A DNA stretch of 64,000 nucleotides from CAVSUB01 sp963730995 (GTDB taxonomy: Bacteria > Acidobacteriota > Vicinamibacteria > Vicinamibacterales > 2-12-FULL-66-21), in NCBI GenBank assembly GCA_963730995.1, contig CAVSUB010000001.1:248001-312000 (forward strand), given 5' to 3'. The first letter of the stretch is position 1; each line of letters begins with the position of its first letter. The notes below the pieces were generated by a model, which was given only the letters and a program-made list of their open reading frames with translations, was not told where the DNA came from and ran no database searches. A program made the position numbers and the translations under genes. Positions 35,708 to 44,917 of this stretch are shown here, one piece after another.

Positions 35708-35785
35708 CTCTCAGCTAACAGCTGTCAGCTTTCAGCTCAAGCTCCAGACAGCGCTCCAACTGAGAGCTGAAAGCTGCGAGCTAGC
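35705..35785. repeat. AGCT heptad repeat with inverted arms
   Basis: The left arm is AGCTCTC, AGCTAAC, AGCTGTC, AGCTTTC, AGCTCAA. The right arm is GAGAGCTGAAAGCTGCGAGC. The arms can pair. The left arm begins in the TAG stop of the small gene. Confidence 0.8.
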
Positions 35786-35789
35786 GACG

Positions 35790-35816
35790 GAATTCACACC
35801 CGGCTCGGGTGAATTC
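35790..35816. promoter_or_regulatory. EcoRI-site-like palindrome upstream of the molybdo-oxidoreductase gene
   Basis: GAATTCAC and GTGAATTC form an inverted repeat, with CCCGGCTCGGG between them, 30 nt before the ATG at 35847. It could be an operator or the stem of a terminator for the small gene. A TACACT box (35832-35837) lies 9 nt before the ATG. Confidence 0.4.
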
Positions 35817-35846
35817 CTGGCCTAAGGGCGCTACACTCGTATCCCT

Positions 35847-37883
35847 ATGGCTATGGCTCGCCCGTCCCAGACTGAATCGTGGGGACACTCGACGGTACGC
35901 ACTGCCTGCCCGTTGGATTGCCCCGACTCCTGCTCGCTCGACGTGACGGTCGAACGCGGGCGCGTCGTCAAAATCGACGGCGCGGACGCAAACCCGTCGA
36001 CTCGCAAGTTCATCTGCGCGAAGGTTCGCCGCTTCGGAGAGCGCTTATACGGGGAGGACCGTCTTCTCTATCCGGCGATCCGCAAAGGAGCCAAGGGAAG
36101 CGGAACGTTTGTCCGCGTGACCTGGAGCGAAGCGCTCGAGGCGATCGCGCAGCGGATGATCGCCATCCGCGACACCATCGGGGCCGAGGGCATTCTCCCA
36201 TTCTGCTATGGCGGATCGAACGGCCTTTTGACGCAGGACACGACCGATGCGCAGTTGTTTCGGGCGTTCGGCACGTCCCGCCTTGCGCGAACGGTCTGCG
36301 CCGCGCCCACAGGCGCAGCCAACGGGGCGCTCTACGGCAAGATGCCGGGGGTGACGTACGAGGACTACCTCCACGCACGGTTGATCGTGCTGTGGGGCGT
36401 CAACCCTTCGGCTTCCGGCATCCACCTCGTCCCGTTCATCAAGGAAGCGCGAAGCCGTGGCGCGATGCTCGTGGTCATCGATCCGCGCGCGACGTCCCTG
36501 GCGCGACAGGCGGACCTGCACCTCGCTCCAAGGCCCGGCACCGATCTACCCCTTGCCTTGTCGATTCACAAATACCTGTTCGATCGCGGGCTCGCGGCAG
36601 CCGCGTTCCTCGACGAGCATGCGCGCGGCGTCGAAGGCCTTCGTGCTCGCGCCGAGGAATGGTCCATCCCACGTGCGGCGAAGACGTGCGAAATCGACGC
36701 CGCCGACCTGGATCGCTTTGCTTCGCTCTACGCATCGTCTTCTCCTGCCGTCATCCGATGCGGGTGGGGACTCGAGCGGAACCGGAACGGCGGCAGCGCC
36801 GCTGCGGCGGTCATGGCGCTCCCCGCGATCGCAGGGAAATTCGGCGTCCGCGGCGGCGGCTTCTCGATGAGCAACTCCGCGGCCCTGGGGATCAAATCGG
36901 CGGCCTGGATGGACGACACACCCGAACCTGCCACCCGCCTCGTCAACATGAATCACCTGGGCCGGGCGCTCCTCGACTACGATGACCCGCCCGTGCAGAT
37001 GCTCTTCGTCTACAACTGCAATCCTCTGGCGACGATGCCGGATCAGAATCGCGTCCTGCGGGGCTTGCAACGCGAGAACCTCTTCACCGTCGTCTACGAG
37101 CAGGTGTTCACCGACACCTGCCGCTACGCTGATGTAGTGCTGCCGGCGACGACGTTTCTCGAGAACTACGACATCGCGAAGGGCTATGGGCCGATCAGCC
37201 TGCAGCTGGTGCGGCCGGTCGTGGAGCCCTCGGGAGAGGCGCGGCCGAACGCGGAAGTCTTCTCGGAGCTTGCCGGCCGCCTTGGTGTCGGCGAACCGGA
37301 GCTGGAAACCGATACGCTCTTCCGCGTTGTCGGCCGTTTCCCAAACGGACTCGGGACCGACCTGCTGGAGCAGGGCATCGTCCAGCCGCCGTACGGCGGT
37401 GTGCCAGTGCAGTTCGTGGATGTCTTCCCGCGAACCCCCGACAAGAAGATTGATTTGTATCCGGCCGCGCTCGTCGAGCATACGCGTGACCGGCTGTACG
37501 TGTACCAGCCGGATCCCGAGACCGATCAGTACCCGCTGGCGCTCATCTCGCCCGCCAGCGAGAAAACGGTGTCGTCTACGCTTGGGGAGCTTCGCGAGCG
37601 GGCCGCGATGCTGCAGATGCACCCGACCGACGCCTCCGCGCGACACCTCTCGACTGGAGATCCGGTCCGCGTCTTCAACGATCTCGGCGAGGTCCAGTGC
37701 CCTGTGGCGGTGAACGCCGATATCAAGCCAGGGACCGTGTCGTTGCCGAAGGGGCTCTGGCGCCGAAGCACGTACAACGGCTCGACCGCGAACGCTCTCG
37801 CGCCCGACTCATTGACCGATCTGGGCGACGGCGCGTGCTTCAATGACGCACGTGTGCAGGTGGCGCTGCTGGGACGGCATTAG
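35847..37883 (+). CDS. Molybdopterin-dependent oxidoreductase (CISM/DMSO reductase superfamily)
   Basis: 678 residues, cytoplasmic (no Tat signal). The N-terminal [4Fe-4S] motif is CPLDCPDSCSL...FICAK. It continues with TWSEALEAIAQRMIAIRDTI, the nucleotide-binding helices (ILPFCYGGSNGLL, TVCAAPTGAAN), WGVNPSASGIHLVPFIKEAR, IDPRATSLARQADLHLAPRP, VVYEQVFTDTCRYADVVLPA and the C-terminal cap (LPKGLWRRSTYNGSTANAL). At the usual ligand position, RTVCAAPTG suggests Cys ligation of molybdenum. The family covers formate dehydrogenase-like and other substrates; no partner subunits are adjacent, so it probably acts alone on a soluble electron carrier. Confidence 0.88.
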   Translation: MAMARPSQTESWGHSTVRTACPLDCPDSCSLDVTVERGRVVKIDGADANPSTRKFICAKVRRFGERLYGEDRLLYPAIRKGAKGSGTFVRVTWSEALEAIAQRMIAIRDTIGAEGILPFCYGGSNGLLTQDTTDAQLFRAFGTSRLARTVCAAPTGAANGALYGKMPGVTYEDYLHARLIVLWGVNPSASGIHLVPFIKEARSRGAMLVVIDPRATSLARQADLHLAPRPGTDLPLALSIHKYLFDRGLAAAAFLDEHARGVEGLRARAEEWSIPRAAKTCEIDAADLDRFASLYASSSPAVIRCGWGLERNRNGGSAAAAVMALPAIAGKFGVRGGGFSMSNSAALGIKSAAWMDDTPEPATRLVNMNHLGRALLDYDDPPVQMLFVYNCNPLATMPDQNRVLRGLQRENLFTVVYEQVFTDTCRYADVVLPATTFLENYDIAKGYGPISLQLVRPVVEPSGEARPNAEVFSELAGRLGVGEPELETDTLFRVVGRFPNGLGTDLLEQGIVQPPYGGVPVQFVDVFPRTPDKKIDLYPAALVEHTRDRLYVYQPDPETDQYPLALISPASEKTVSSTLGELRERAAMLQMHPTDASARHLSTGDPVRVFNDLGEVQCPVAVNADIKPGTVSLPKGLWRRSTYNGSTANALAPDSLTDLGDGACFNDARVQVALLGRH

Positions 37884-37885
37884 GC

Positions 37886-37967
37886 AGCTGTCAGCTCTCG
37901 GCTGTCAGCTCTCGACTCGTCGCGAGCTCTGGCCGTGAGCTGTGAGCCTGTGAGCTGTGAGCTATCT
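37886..37967. repeat. AGCT heptad repeat filling the convergent spacer before tamB
   Basis: The left half is AGCTGTC, AGCTCTC, GGCTGTC, AGCTCTC. The right half is AGCTGTG, AGCCTGTG, AGCTGTG, AGCTATC. The centre is CGACTCGTCGCGAGC. It starts 5 nt after the TAG of the oxidoreductase gene and ends inside the TAG of the tamB gene. Confidence 0.85.
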
Positions 37968-40900
37968 AATAACTGAAGAAGAAGATCAGATCGATCCCTG
38001 CCCGCTCGATTCGACGCTGGCCAATCCGGTTTGCGGTACCGCTTGTTTCAGGTGCGGCATTCCCCTGCATGCGGAGGAAGTCGGCCAGCTTGTATTCGAG
38101 CATGAACTCGCTCGTGGTCCGCTCGCCGAACTGCTGGCGCAGCCGGAGGAACATGCGCTCGCCGACCTGTTGCCCCACGGTGAAGCCCGCACCAAGATCC
38201 CCTGAATCCGTGGACGTATTGATCTCGAACAGATCGAGGTCGAGCGCCCGTCCGATTGACTCGCCAAGCGGAGCCGCGATGAAGCCCGTGGCGATTCCGC
38301 CGGCAGTCGCCGCGAGCGACGCTCGCTCGCCTGATCCCAGCTCGTTCACGGGCCGGTTGAAGACGATGAGCGAGAGAATGTCGGACTCGTCCAGAGGAGG
38401 CGTGCTGGTGAGCTCGAGCTCCGGCGACCTCACTGACCCCTTGATGTGCACGCGCGCTTCGACGCCGGTGTTCGGAATCTCGCGCGTCGCCGTGATGTCG
38501 AGCAACGGGTTGATCTCCGGTTCCCCCGTGAACTTGACGGTGCCGCCCCTGACGAGATCGAACCGGCGCCCCTGGAACTGGTAGGTCCCACGCACCGCAT
38601 CAACCGCGCCGAGAAGAATGATCGGACCGTCGGGCTCTTTGGTGATGTCGACATCTCCTCCGACGGTGATGTTTACGTCGCCGATAGCGGCACGAGTCGG
38701 TCCCCCGGGACGAAGGCTCTTGCCACGCAACACGAGGTCCTCCGGGATGCGAACGTGGACCTGCAGCTGCACCGGCGCGAACGGCGACGTCGGGGCAGGT
38801 GCGGCGGCCTCAGCTCCCTGCTGGTTGCCGGCAGCCCCGCCTTGCGCGTTCGACAGTGCACGACTGGTCGCATCCTCCGCGCCCCGGCTGTTCTGCGTCG
38901 CCTGATCGGCCGACACGACGTCCGCCATCGCGCTCACGGAGTACGGGTCGTAGAAGAGCGCGAGTATCTTGTCGACCTCCAGCCGCGGCGCCTGGAGCTT
39001 GAGCTCCCCTTCGATCTTCGGCCGGCGCAACTCGCCCGTGACCTTGAGGTTCGACTCGACGCCGCCCTTTCCGAGCTCGTTGTCGAGCAGCTCGAAGTTG
39101 CTCGAAGTGATCGTGAGGTCGACAGCGCCCACCTCGCGTGCGTGCACGCCGAGAGACCCCGTGATCGTCATCTTCTCCCCCTCCTCGTCGACAATCTGGA
39201 GGTTGGGGATCGTGAGACCGTCCGGGCTGACGGCGACGCTCGTCTGGAGCCCCGAGTAGGACACCCCCGTCGCCGCTACAGCGAAGCCACCGCCCTGGAT
39301 ATCGACGATCCCTTCCGCGTGCGGGTCCTCGCCTGCGCCCGTCAGCCGGAGATCGACACGCAGTACGCCCGTCACGTTCGTGACGGCCGTCGTGAACCCC
39401 TGGACGATACCGAGGTCGAGAGGACTGGAGGTGATACGGAGGTCGATCGCGTCACCCGTCTTCGCTGCGACGTGCCCCGCGTCGGCGCGTCGGAACAGCG
39501 TCATGGGAACGGTGCCCTGTGCCGTGATCGCTGCCGTCGGGGACTGCCGCAACGTGGCATCCAGCCCGATAGCCGACGGGTTGTAATCGACCTTCGCGGT
39601 CAGCGATTCGTACTTGTAGCTCTTGAACCCGCCGTTGGTGACCGTCACGTTGCCGCTGACGAGCGGCGTGTCGGGCGGCCCCTGGATTCTTGCGGTTCCG
39701 TCGACCCGGCCCGTGAAGCCGCGATTCTGCAGCGCCAGCCGTTCGATCTGCGAGATGTCGACGTTGCGGGCGTTGACGGTCAGCGCCGTCTCCGGCTGCG
39801 ACGACGTCAGGGCGAACGCGCCGCTCGCATCGATCGTCTGGTCCCCGCTCACGAGCATCAGGTTCTGCACCTCGATGCGATCGTTGCCGTAGCGTACCGC
39901 GGCAGCGCTGCCAGGCGCCGTTCGCCACTCGATCCCTTGGGTGCGCACCGCGAGAGAAGGGAGATGAACCTCCTGATGGTCCGGGTGGAAGATGACGTCG
40001 CCGCGCGCGACAACCTCCCGATCCTGTTGTTTTGCCGTGGCATCGAAGTCGAGCTGCGTATTCTGGTACGTGGTCGTCGCCGTGACCTCGTTCAGCTCGA
40101 GCGCTCCGACCTTCACGAATGTCGCCGACGCAGTCGACTGCACGCGTGCCTTCGCAACATCCAGATCCGGTACGGTCACGGTGTACTGCGAGTTCGCGTC
40201 GAGCGCGCTGATGTCCTTCCAGCCAAGACCGCTGCCGTTCATCTTCCCGGTCGTCTGGAGTGACGCGGCGTTGCCAGTGAGCGTGCCGTCGAGAACCGTT
40301 GACCCTTCGACCGATTCCTGACCCGCGAGCCGTGCGAGCGCCTCGAGTTTGGTGGCCTCGAGGTGGTACGTCAGGTTCGAGGTGGACGTGGTGTCCAGCG
40401 CAACGCGTCCTGACGCCTGCACCTTGACGTCCGGGCCTGTGAGCGTGAGCTTCGACAGGTCCCCCACTCTGGACGCATATTTCCCGTCCACCTCCGCACT
40501 CTCAACCTGGAGATCGCCCAGTGTCGAGTGCTCGAGGCTGACCGTGCCGTCAACGGCGAACGCGTCGAGCGTGATCGGGCTCCCGACCTCGGCGATCTTC
40601 GTATGGACGTCAGCGGTCCCGGTCAAGAGCCCCTTCAACACGGCGCTTCCGGTGACGCGCGAAGGATCGAGCTGCTCGAATCGGCCCTTCGCTCGCGCAT
40701 CCAGCGTCCCGGCGTTCAAGTGCGTTTCGTAGCCCAGCCGAGGGAACCGTGCGCCCCAGGCCTCGGAATCGGTCAGCGTGCCCGTCGCATCCAGCTTCAT
40801 CTGGTCGAACGTCCTGCCGCTGCCCTGGACGTCGTACGTGCTACTGAGCCGGTTGTCGTACTCTGGCGTGTCGAGCGCGGCGATGTGAAACGCCCGACCG

Positions 40901-42462
40901 ACTCGCTGCAGGTTGACGTTCGAAATCTGACCCGTCGACGCATACGACACGGCGCCGTTTGCGGTCTCGAATCGGGCGACGGTGCCGTGAGCGATGGTCG
41001 CCCCTTCGAGCTGTGACGTGTCCAGCACCGCGGAACCCTCGACCCGTCCGGCCGCGCCGCGTACCTCGTATTCGGACGCCGTGATATCACTGGCGAGCTT
41101 TGGCACCCCCGTGATGGCGGGCAGGCGCGTGAGATTGACCCCGGCCGCACGCCCGTGAAGATCGAACGCCACCAGCCGACCGGGGGCGGGAATCACGACG
41201 AAGCCGATTGCCGTGCCGGTTCCTCCGTAGGCCGCAGCGCGGCCATCGAACGTCACCTTCGAGCCCGCGAGCGAACCTGCGACGTGAACGTCGGCGGCCT
41301 GGTATCCAACCGCAAAGGCGCGCGGCCCCGTAAAGGCGAACGTGCCGCGCAAGCGATCCAGGGCACGGGCGCCTGCGGGAGCGGAGGCGAGCGTCAGATC
41401 GAACTTCGCGTGACCCGTCAGCTCCGTTCGTTGCGCCGGCGCCTTCAGGATGGGGCCGGCGTTCAGCCGATCGAGATCGAGCTCCCCGTTGAAGCCGAGA
41501 TCGGGCGACTGGAAATCCGCCGTCAGTTTGCCGCTCGCGTTGCCGGTCTGCGACTGCACGTTCACGTCGAGCGCCAGGCGGTCGATCGGGCCGACACCCT
41601 TGACGTCGAAGGTCGGCGTGAGCGGGTATCCATCGAGGGCGGGAACGACTCGCCCGATCTCCGCCAAAGCCGCCGTGCCGGCCGAGGAGATCTGGAGCAC
41701 CGGCTTCTGCAGGTATCGCTCGATCACGCCCCCGACAGCCACGTTGCTTTCAGCAGTACGAATGCGCACCTGTTCCAGATACAGGTTGTCGTCACGAACG
41801 GACAATCCGCCTGCCAGGTGCTGCAGTGTCAAGGCCGGCGACGTCCCCTGGAAGCGGACGTCCTCGAGCGTCACGCTGAAGTGCACAGGTTCGTACAGAA
41901 AGCTGCCTTTGATGTGAAGGCGGTCGACCTGCGACGGCAGGCGGTAACTGGCGGACCCGATCCTGTCATCGATCGCGATCGTGCCGTCACTCACCTCGAT
42001 GGAGGGAAATGAGATCGGGCGTCCCGGACCCTTGCGGTTCGCTTCCTGCGCCTGCTTCCTGACGAGGCGGCCCAGGTTCCATCCCGACGCATCCCGCTCG
42101 ATGTGGATCGCCGGCGCCGTCAACTTCACGTCGTCGATGACGATGCCATTCGAGAGAATCCGAAAGACGCTGTAGTCGACCTGCAGCGCCTTCACTGCCA
42201 CCACCCGCTGCCCCGACAGATCGACCGCCACATCGGACAGCCCCACACCAAACAGCAGGTTGCCGCTCAAGCCGCCGATCGACAGCTCCCCGTTCAGATA
42301 CTGCTTGGATTCGCGAACGATGTACTGCCGCAGCCAATCGCGGAACCAGGGAGTCTGCGAGACGATCAGCGTCAGGGCGACGATGCCGATCATCAGAGTG
42401 CCGACGAGGGCGACGACTTGAAGGGCGCGGCGGATCGTCAGCAAGTCAGAACGCCTGTCCAA
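37966..42462 (-). CDS. tamB: TamB-like translocation/assembly protein (AsmA/DUF490 superfamily)
   Basis: 1498 residues. One N-terminal membrane anchor (VVALVGTLMIGIVALTLIVS) is followed by a very long repetitive beta-rich region of AsmA-like type with recurring strand pairs of the form LKLDATGTL... and GKLTADFQS.... The C-terminal DUF490 domain contains IDLLGAVDAVRGTYQFQGRR-like sequence and ends in a region with LVFNRPVNELGSGE. TamB-type proteins span the periplasm as a hydrophobic groove and move phospholipids, or help insert outer membrane proteins, together with an Omp85 partner. That partner lies directly upstream here and its stop overlaps this start by 17 bp. The gene is completely intact, which shows that the frameshifts elsewhere are local. 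Confidence 0.9.
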   Translation of the reverse strand: MDRRSDLLTIRRALQVVALVGTLMIGIVALTLIVSQTPWFRDWLRQYIVRESKQYLNGELSIGGLSGNLLFGVGLSDVAVDLSGQRVVAVKALQVDYSVFRILSNGIVIDDVKLTAPAIHIERDASGWNLGRLVRKQAQEANRKGPGRPISFPSIEVSDGTIAIDDRIGSASYRLPSQVDRLHIKGSFLYEPVHFSVTLEDVRFQGTSPALTLQHLAGGLSVRDDNLYLEQVRIRTAESNVAVGGVIERYLQKPVLQISSAGTAALAEIGRVVPALDGYPLTPTFDVKGVGPIDRLALDVNVQSQTGNASGKLTADFQSPDLGFNGELDLDRLNAGPILKAPAQRTELTGHAKFDLTLASAPAGARALDRLRGTFAFTGPRAFAVGYQAADVHVAGSLAGSKVTFDGRAAAYGGTGTAIGFVVIPAPGRLVAFDLHGRAAGVNLTRLPAITGVPKLASDITASEYEVRGAAGRVEGSAVLDTSQLEGATIAHGTVARFETANGAVSYASTGQISNVNLQRVGRAFHIAALDTPEYDNRLSSTYDVQGSGRTFDQMKLDATGTLTDSEAWGARFPRLGYETHLNAGTLDARAKGRFEQLDPSRVTGSAVLKGLLTGTADVHTKIAEVGSPITLDAFAVDGTVSLEHSTLGDLQVESAEVDGKYASRVGDLSKLTLTGPDVKVQASGRVALDTTSTSNLTYHLEATKLEALARLAGQESVEGSTVLDGTLTGNAASLQTTGKMNGSGLGWKDISALDANSQYTVTVPDLDVAKARVQSTASATFVKVGALELNEVTATTTYQNTQLDFDATAKQQDREVVARGDVIFHPDHQEVHLPSLAVRTQGIEWRTAPGSAAAVRYGNDRIEVQNLMLVSGDQTIDASGAFALTSSQPETALTVNARNVDISQIERLALQNRGFTGRVDGTARIQGPPDTPLVSGNVTVTNGGFKSYKYESLTAKVDYNPSAIGLDATLRQSPTAAITAQGTVPMTLFRRADAGHVAAKTGDAIDLRITSSPLDLGIVQGFTTAVTNVTGVLRVDLRLTGAGEDPHAEGIVDIQGGGFAVAATGVSYSGLQTSVAVSPDGLTIPNLQIVDEEGEKMTITGSLGVHAREVGAVDLTITSSNFELLDNELGKGGVESNLKVTGELRRPKIEGELKLQAPRLEVDKILALFYDPYSVSAMADVVSADQATQNSRGAEDATSRALSNAQGGAAGNQQGAEAAAPAPTSPFAPVQLQVHVRIPEDLVLRGKSLRPGGPTRAAIGDVNITVGGDVDITKEPDGPIILLGAVDAVRGTYQFQGRRFDLVRGGTVKFTGEPEINPLLDITATREIPNTGVEARVHIKGSVRSPELELTSTPPLDESDILSLIVFNRPVNELGSGERASLAATAGGIATGFIAAPLGESIGRALDLDLFEINTSTDSGDLGAGFTVGQQVGERMFLRLRQQFGERTTSEFMLEYKLADFLRMQGNAAPETSGTANRIGQRRIERAGIDLIFFFSY

Positions 42463-44407
42463 TACTGAAGTGCACGCGGAAATGCCGCGGCTCCGGCTTT
42501 CCGTTCACCAGCAGCCCCGGAATCGGATTGAGCTGGTTGCCGAAATCGATGCGGAATGGGCCGACGCGCGTGTTGTATCGGAGCCCGAGACCCACGTCGT
42601 ACCGGAGATCGTTGAGGTTGAAGTCCCAGGGAGCGACCCAGACGTTGCCGCCGTCGAGAAACACCACGCCCCCCAGGTTTCCGACCAGCGGTATCCGCGC
42701 TTCCGCGGAGAAATTCATCGTCGTCTGCCCGCCGATCGGCAGTCCCGATCCGCTCAGCGGCGAGACGTCGAAGCGCCCCCAGCCGCGCAGGTTGGTCGCG
42801 CCGCCCAGGAAGTACCGCTTGAAGAACGGCACGGGTGATTCCAGTCCTGGGCGCAAGCTATCGATCGAGCCGCCTCGCGCACGAAAGGCGAGCACGGCGC
42901 GCGTGCCCAGCGCCACGTAGGAGCGGCCCTCGAGCGTGGCCTCGTAGTAGTCATAGTCGCCGCGCAGCCAGCCGCCCGCCTGCTCGACGTGGACCGTGGC
43001 GACGTAGCCCCTGCGCGCATCGGCCAGATTACCGGTGGTATTGCGGCCCGCGTCGAGGAAGACTGCGGACCGCAACCCCTTCGTTACGCCGCAGTCAATC
43101 TGACCGATGCACGTGGGATTGAGGCCGAGCGCAATCAACTCGTCTCGGAACGACAGATCGGCGAGCGCCTCCGCCGTTATCACCGAGCTCTCGTACTCGT
43201 TCGCGTAGGTGACGGACAGGCTCGTCGCGGGGTTCCGGCTCGCAATCAACCCAGGGCCTGTCGCGCGGCCGAACCTCCGAGTCACTGTGGCGCGGCCGCC
43301 CGTGGTATCGAGGTCGTACTCCGGCTCGTCCGAGTGCCACGCCTGGCCCGATAGGTTGATGGAATAGTTGCGGCTGAAAAAATACGGTTCTGTGAGGTTC
43401 AACTTGACGCCTCGATCCAGTCCCGAATACCGCGCCACGACGTCGGCCGTGCGCGCGCCGCCGAAGAAGTTCACATGCCGCCAGTCGATCTCCGCCCGCG
43501 CGCGCTCCTCGCTGCCATACCCCAGCGAGAAGTTCACCTTCCTGTGCTTGCCTTCCTTGACCGTGACCTTCGTCGGAATCTCGGCGGCCTGCTCCAGCGT
43601 GTCGGACTTGACGCTCGCGAACTGGAACAGTTCGAGGTTGTACAGCCTGCGCTGACTGTCCAGCACCTTGCTCTGTTGGTAGATCTGACCGGGGCGGAAG
43701 GTGAGCTGCCGGCGGATGATGCGGTCGCTCACGCTGGAGTTGCCTTCGATGTCGAGCGGACCGAATCGGGCGAGCCCTCCGGGCTCGGCGTGAAGCGTGA
43801 TGACTCGCTGGCGGTCCGACGATCCGGGATCCTCCGCCAGGCGGACGCTCGCGTACGGAAATCCGTGATCCTTCAGCTCGTCGAGCGTCGCTTCGCGGCT
43901 GGCCTGCAAGAACGCGAGGTCCAGCGGTTGCCCCTGCTTCAGGGGAAGGTCTGCTTCGAGCGAATGCCGATGCTGCTCGGGGAGGGGCTCGAGCCCCTGG
44001 AAGACGATTCGCTCAACGACGATTGGATTCCCTTCCGAAACAGTGACCGTGATCTTGACAGCCGTCTGATCCTTGTTGGGCTGGACATCGTAGGAGGACA
44101 CGCGCGCGTCCGGAAAGCCGCGGTCCTTGTAGAAGGCTTCGATGCGTTTCAGATCCGCATTGAACTGCTCGCGGTTGAAGTAGTGCTTGTCGCCCCAGGG
44201 CAAACTCGAGCTTGGAATCGTCGCCAGCACGGACCTGAGCTGGCCGTCGGTAACTGCTTTGACGCCAGTGAACTTGAAGGAAGTGACCTTCACTCCGCTC
44301 TCTTCCTTGCAGGCCGCGGAGGCTGCAAGGACCGTCAGAGCGAGGGCGAGGCTGACAAGCGATGCTGATCGACACATGAGCGCAGGCTTTCGCCGGTGAG
44401 CAATCAC
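42446..44407 (-). CDS. tamA: Omp85/TamA-like outer membrane protein (POTRA repeats plus barrel)
   Basis: 653 residues. A signal peptide (LVSLALALTVLAASAA) ends just before a Cys (ACKEES), so a lipid anchor is possible though the lipobox is weak. Three POTRA-like domains follow (VKVTSFKFTGVKAVTDGQLR, VERIVFQGLEPLPEQH, ARFGPLDIEGNSSVSDRIIR), then a 16-strand Omp85 barrel. The substrate loop motif LRGWGRFDVSPLS and the C-terminal strand VHFSIGQAF, ending in Phe as in most barrel proteins, are present. With the downstream tamB gene it forms a translationally coupled pair (17-bp overlap). An alternative start is the Met at 44377. Confidence 0.9.
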   Translation of the reverse strand: MIAHRRKPALMCRSASLVSLALALTVLAASAACKEESGVKVTSFKFTGVKAVTDGQLRSVLATIPSSSLPWGDKHYFNREQFNADLKRIEAFYKDRGFPDARVSSYDVQPNKDQTAVKITVTVSEGNPIVVERIVFQGLEPLPEQHRHSLEADLPLKQGQPLDLAFLQASREATLDELKDHGFPYASVRLAEDPGSSDRQRVITLHAEPGGLARFGPLDIEGNSSVSDRIIRRQLTFRPGQIYQQSKVLDSQRRLYNLELFQFASVKSDTLEQAAEIPTKVTVKEGKHRKVNFSLGYGSEERARAEIDWRHVNFFGGARTADVVARYSGLDRGVKLNLTEPYFFSRNYSINLSGQAWHSDEPEYDLDTTGGRATVTRRFGRATGPGLIASRNPATSLSVTYANEYESSVITAEALADLSFRDELIALGLNPTCIGQIDCGVTKGLRSAVFLDAGRNTTGNLADARRGYVATVHVEQAGGWLRGDYDYYEATLEGRSYVALGTRAVLAFRARGGSIDSLRPGLESPVPFFKRYFLGGATNLRGWGRFDVSPLSGSGLPIGGQTTMNFSAEARIPLVGNLGGVVFLDGGNVWVAPWDFNLNDLRYDVGLGLRYNTRVGPFRIDFGNQLNPIPGLLVNGKPEPRHFRVHFSIGQAF

Positions 44408-44473
44408 ATCGCATGCCAGGAGCCCATCTGGCGACTTCGGAGATGATGAGCGAATCGCTCTGAAAACACGAAC

Positions 44474-44502
44474 GGCCGGGCATCGACTTTCAACACCCGG
44501 CC
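44474..44502 (-). terminator. Terminator-like hairpin before the Omp85 gene
   Basis: GGCCGGG and CCCGGCC pair perfectly around a 15-nt loop, 26 nt past the stop of the small membrane protein gene on the minus strand. It separates that gene from tamA. Confidence 0.55.
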
Positions 44503-44527
44503 GGTCGTCATCCGTCGATGAGCGCGG

Positions 44528-44716
44528 TCACTCTCGAGTGATCTCTGGCTTCCCCGCGGTGATTGCCAGCATCACGCCGAGCCCCACCGCGATAACGAGG
44601 CCGATCAAGATCCAGACTCCCGAGAGGTGGCGAAGAACACCGCCATACCACAGAGCCGCCAGCGCGCCGACCAGGAGGATGAAGTACCCGATCAGATACA
44701 GATGCACGAACCGCAT
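44528..44716 (-). CDS. Small two-helix membrane protein
   Basis: 62 residues. MRFVHLYLIGYFILLVGALA gives one helix, LSGVWILIGLVIAVGLGVML a second, and AITAGKPEITRE is the tail. The N-terminus (RFVHLYLIGYFILLVGALAAL) is well conserved in my memory of similar short proteins in Acidobacteria and Gemmatimonadota, but the function is unknown. It is transcribed between ompA and tamA but separated from each by hairpins. Confidence 0.7.
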   Translation of the reverse strand: MRFVHLYLIGYFILLVGALAALWYGGVLRHLSGVWILIGLVIAVGLGVMLAITAGKPEITRE

Positions 44717-44828
44717 CGTCTCCCTCTCTGTTCTTCGCGCCCGCGCGGTGCCTGCTTTTCTTCTCTCTCCTCTTATCGTGACAGTCCACTTGTGGCCGTG
44801 CCGCGGAGTTGAGTCCGCGTAGCTGAGA

Positions 44829-44854
44829 GCCGCCGTCGATTCAGCGACGGCGGC
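44829..44854 (-). terminator. Strong hairpin behind ompA, tandem with a second hairpin
   Basis: A perfect 10-bp stem GCCGCCGTCG/CGACGGCGGC with a 6-nt loop, 64 nt past the ompA stop on the minus strand. A second perfect stem, CGCGGA/TCCGCG, with a 6-nt loop follows at 44802-44819. Confidence 0.65.
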
Positions 44855-44917
44855 ACGACCAGCCTGGATTCCCGAGTTGCGAAGCGTCTGCCTCGTGCGC
44901 GAGCGCGTTGGAGGACG

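Noticed and set aside
38446..40263. Plus-strand ORF of about 605 codons
   Set aside because: Antisense to tamB; Arg-rich shadow.
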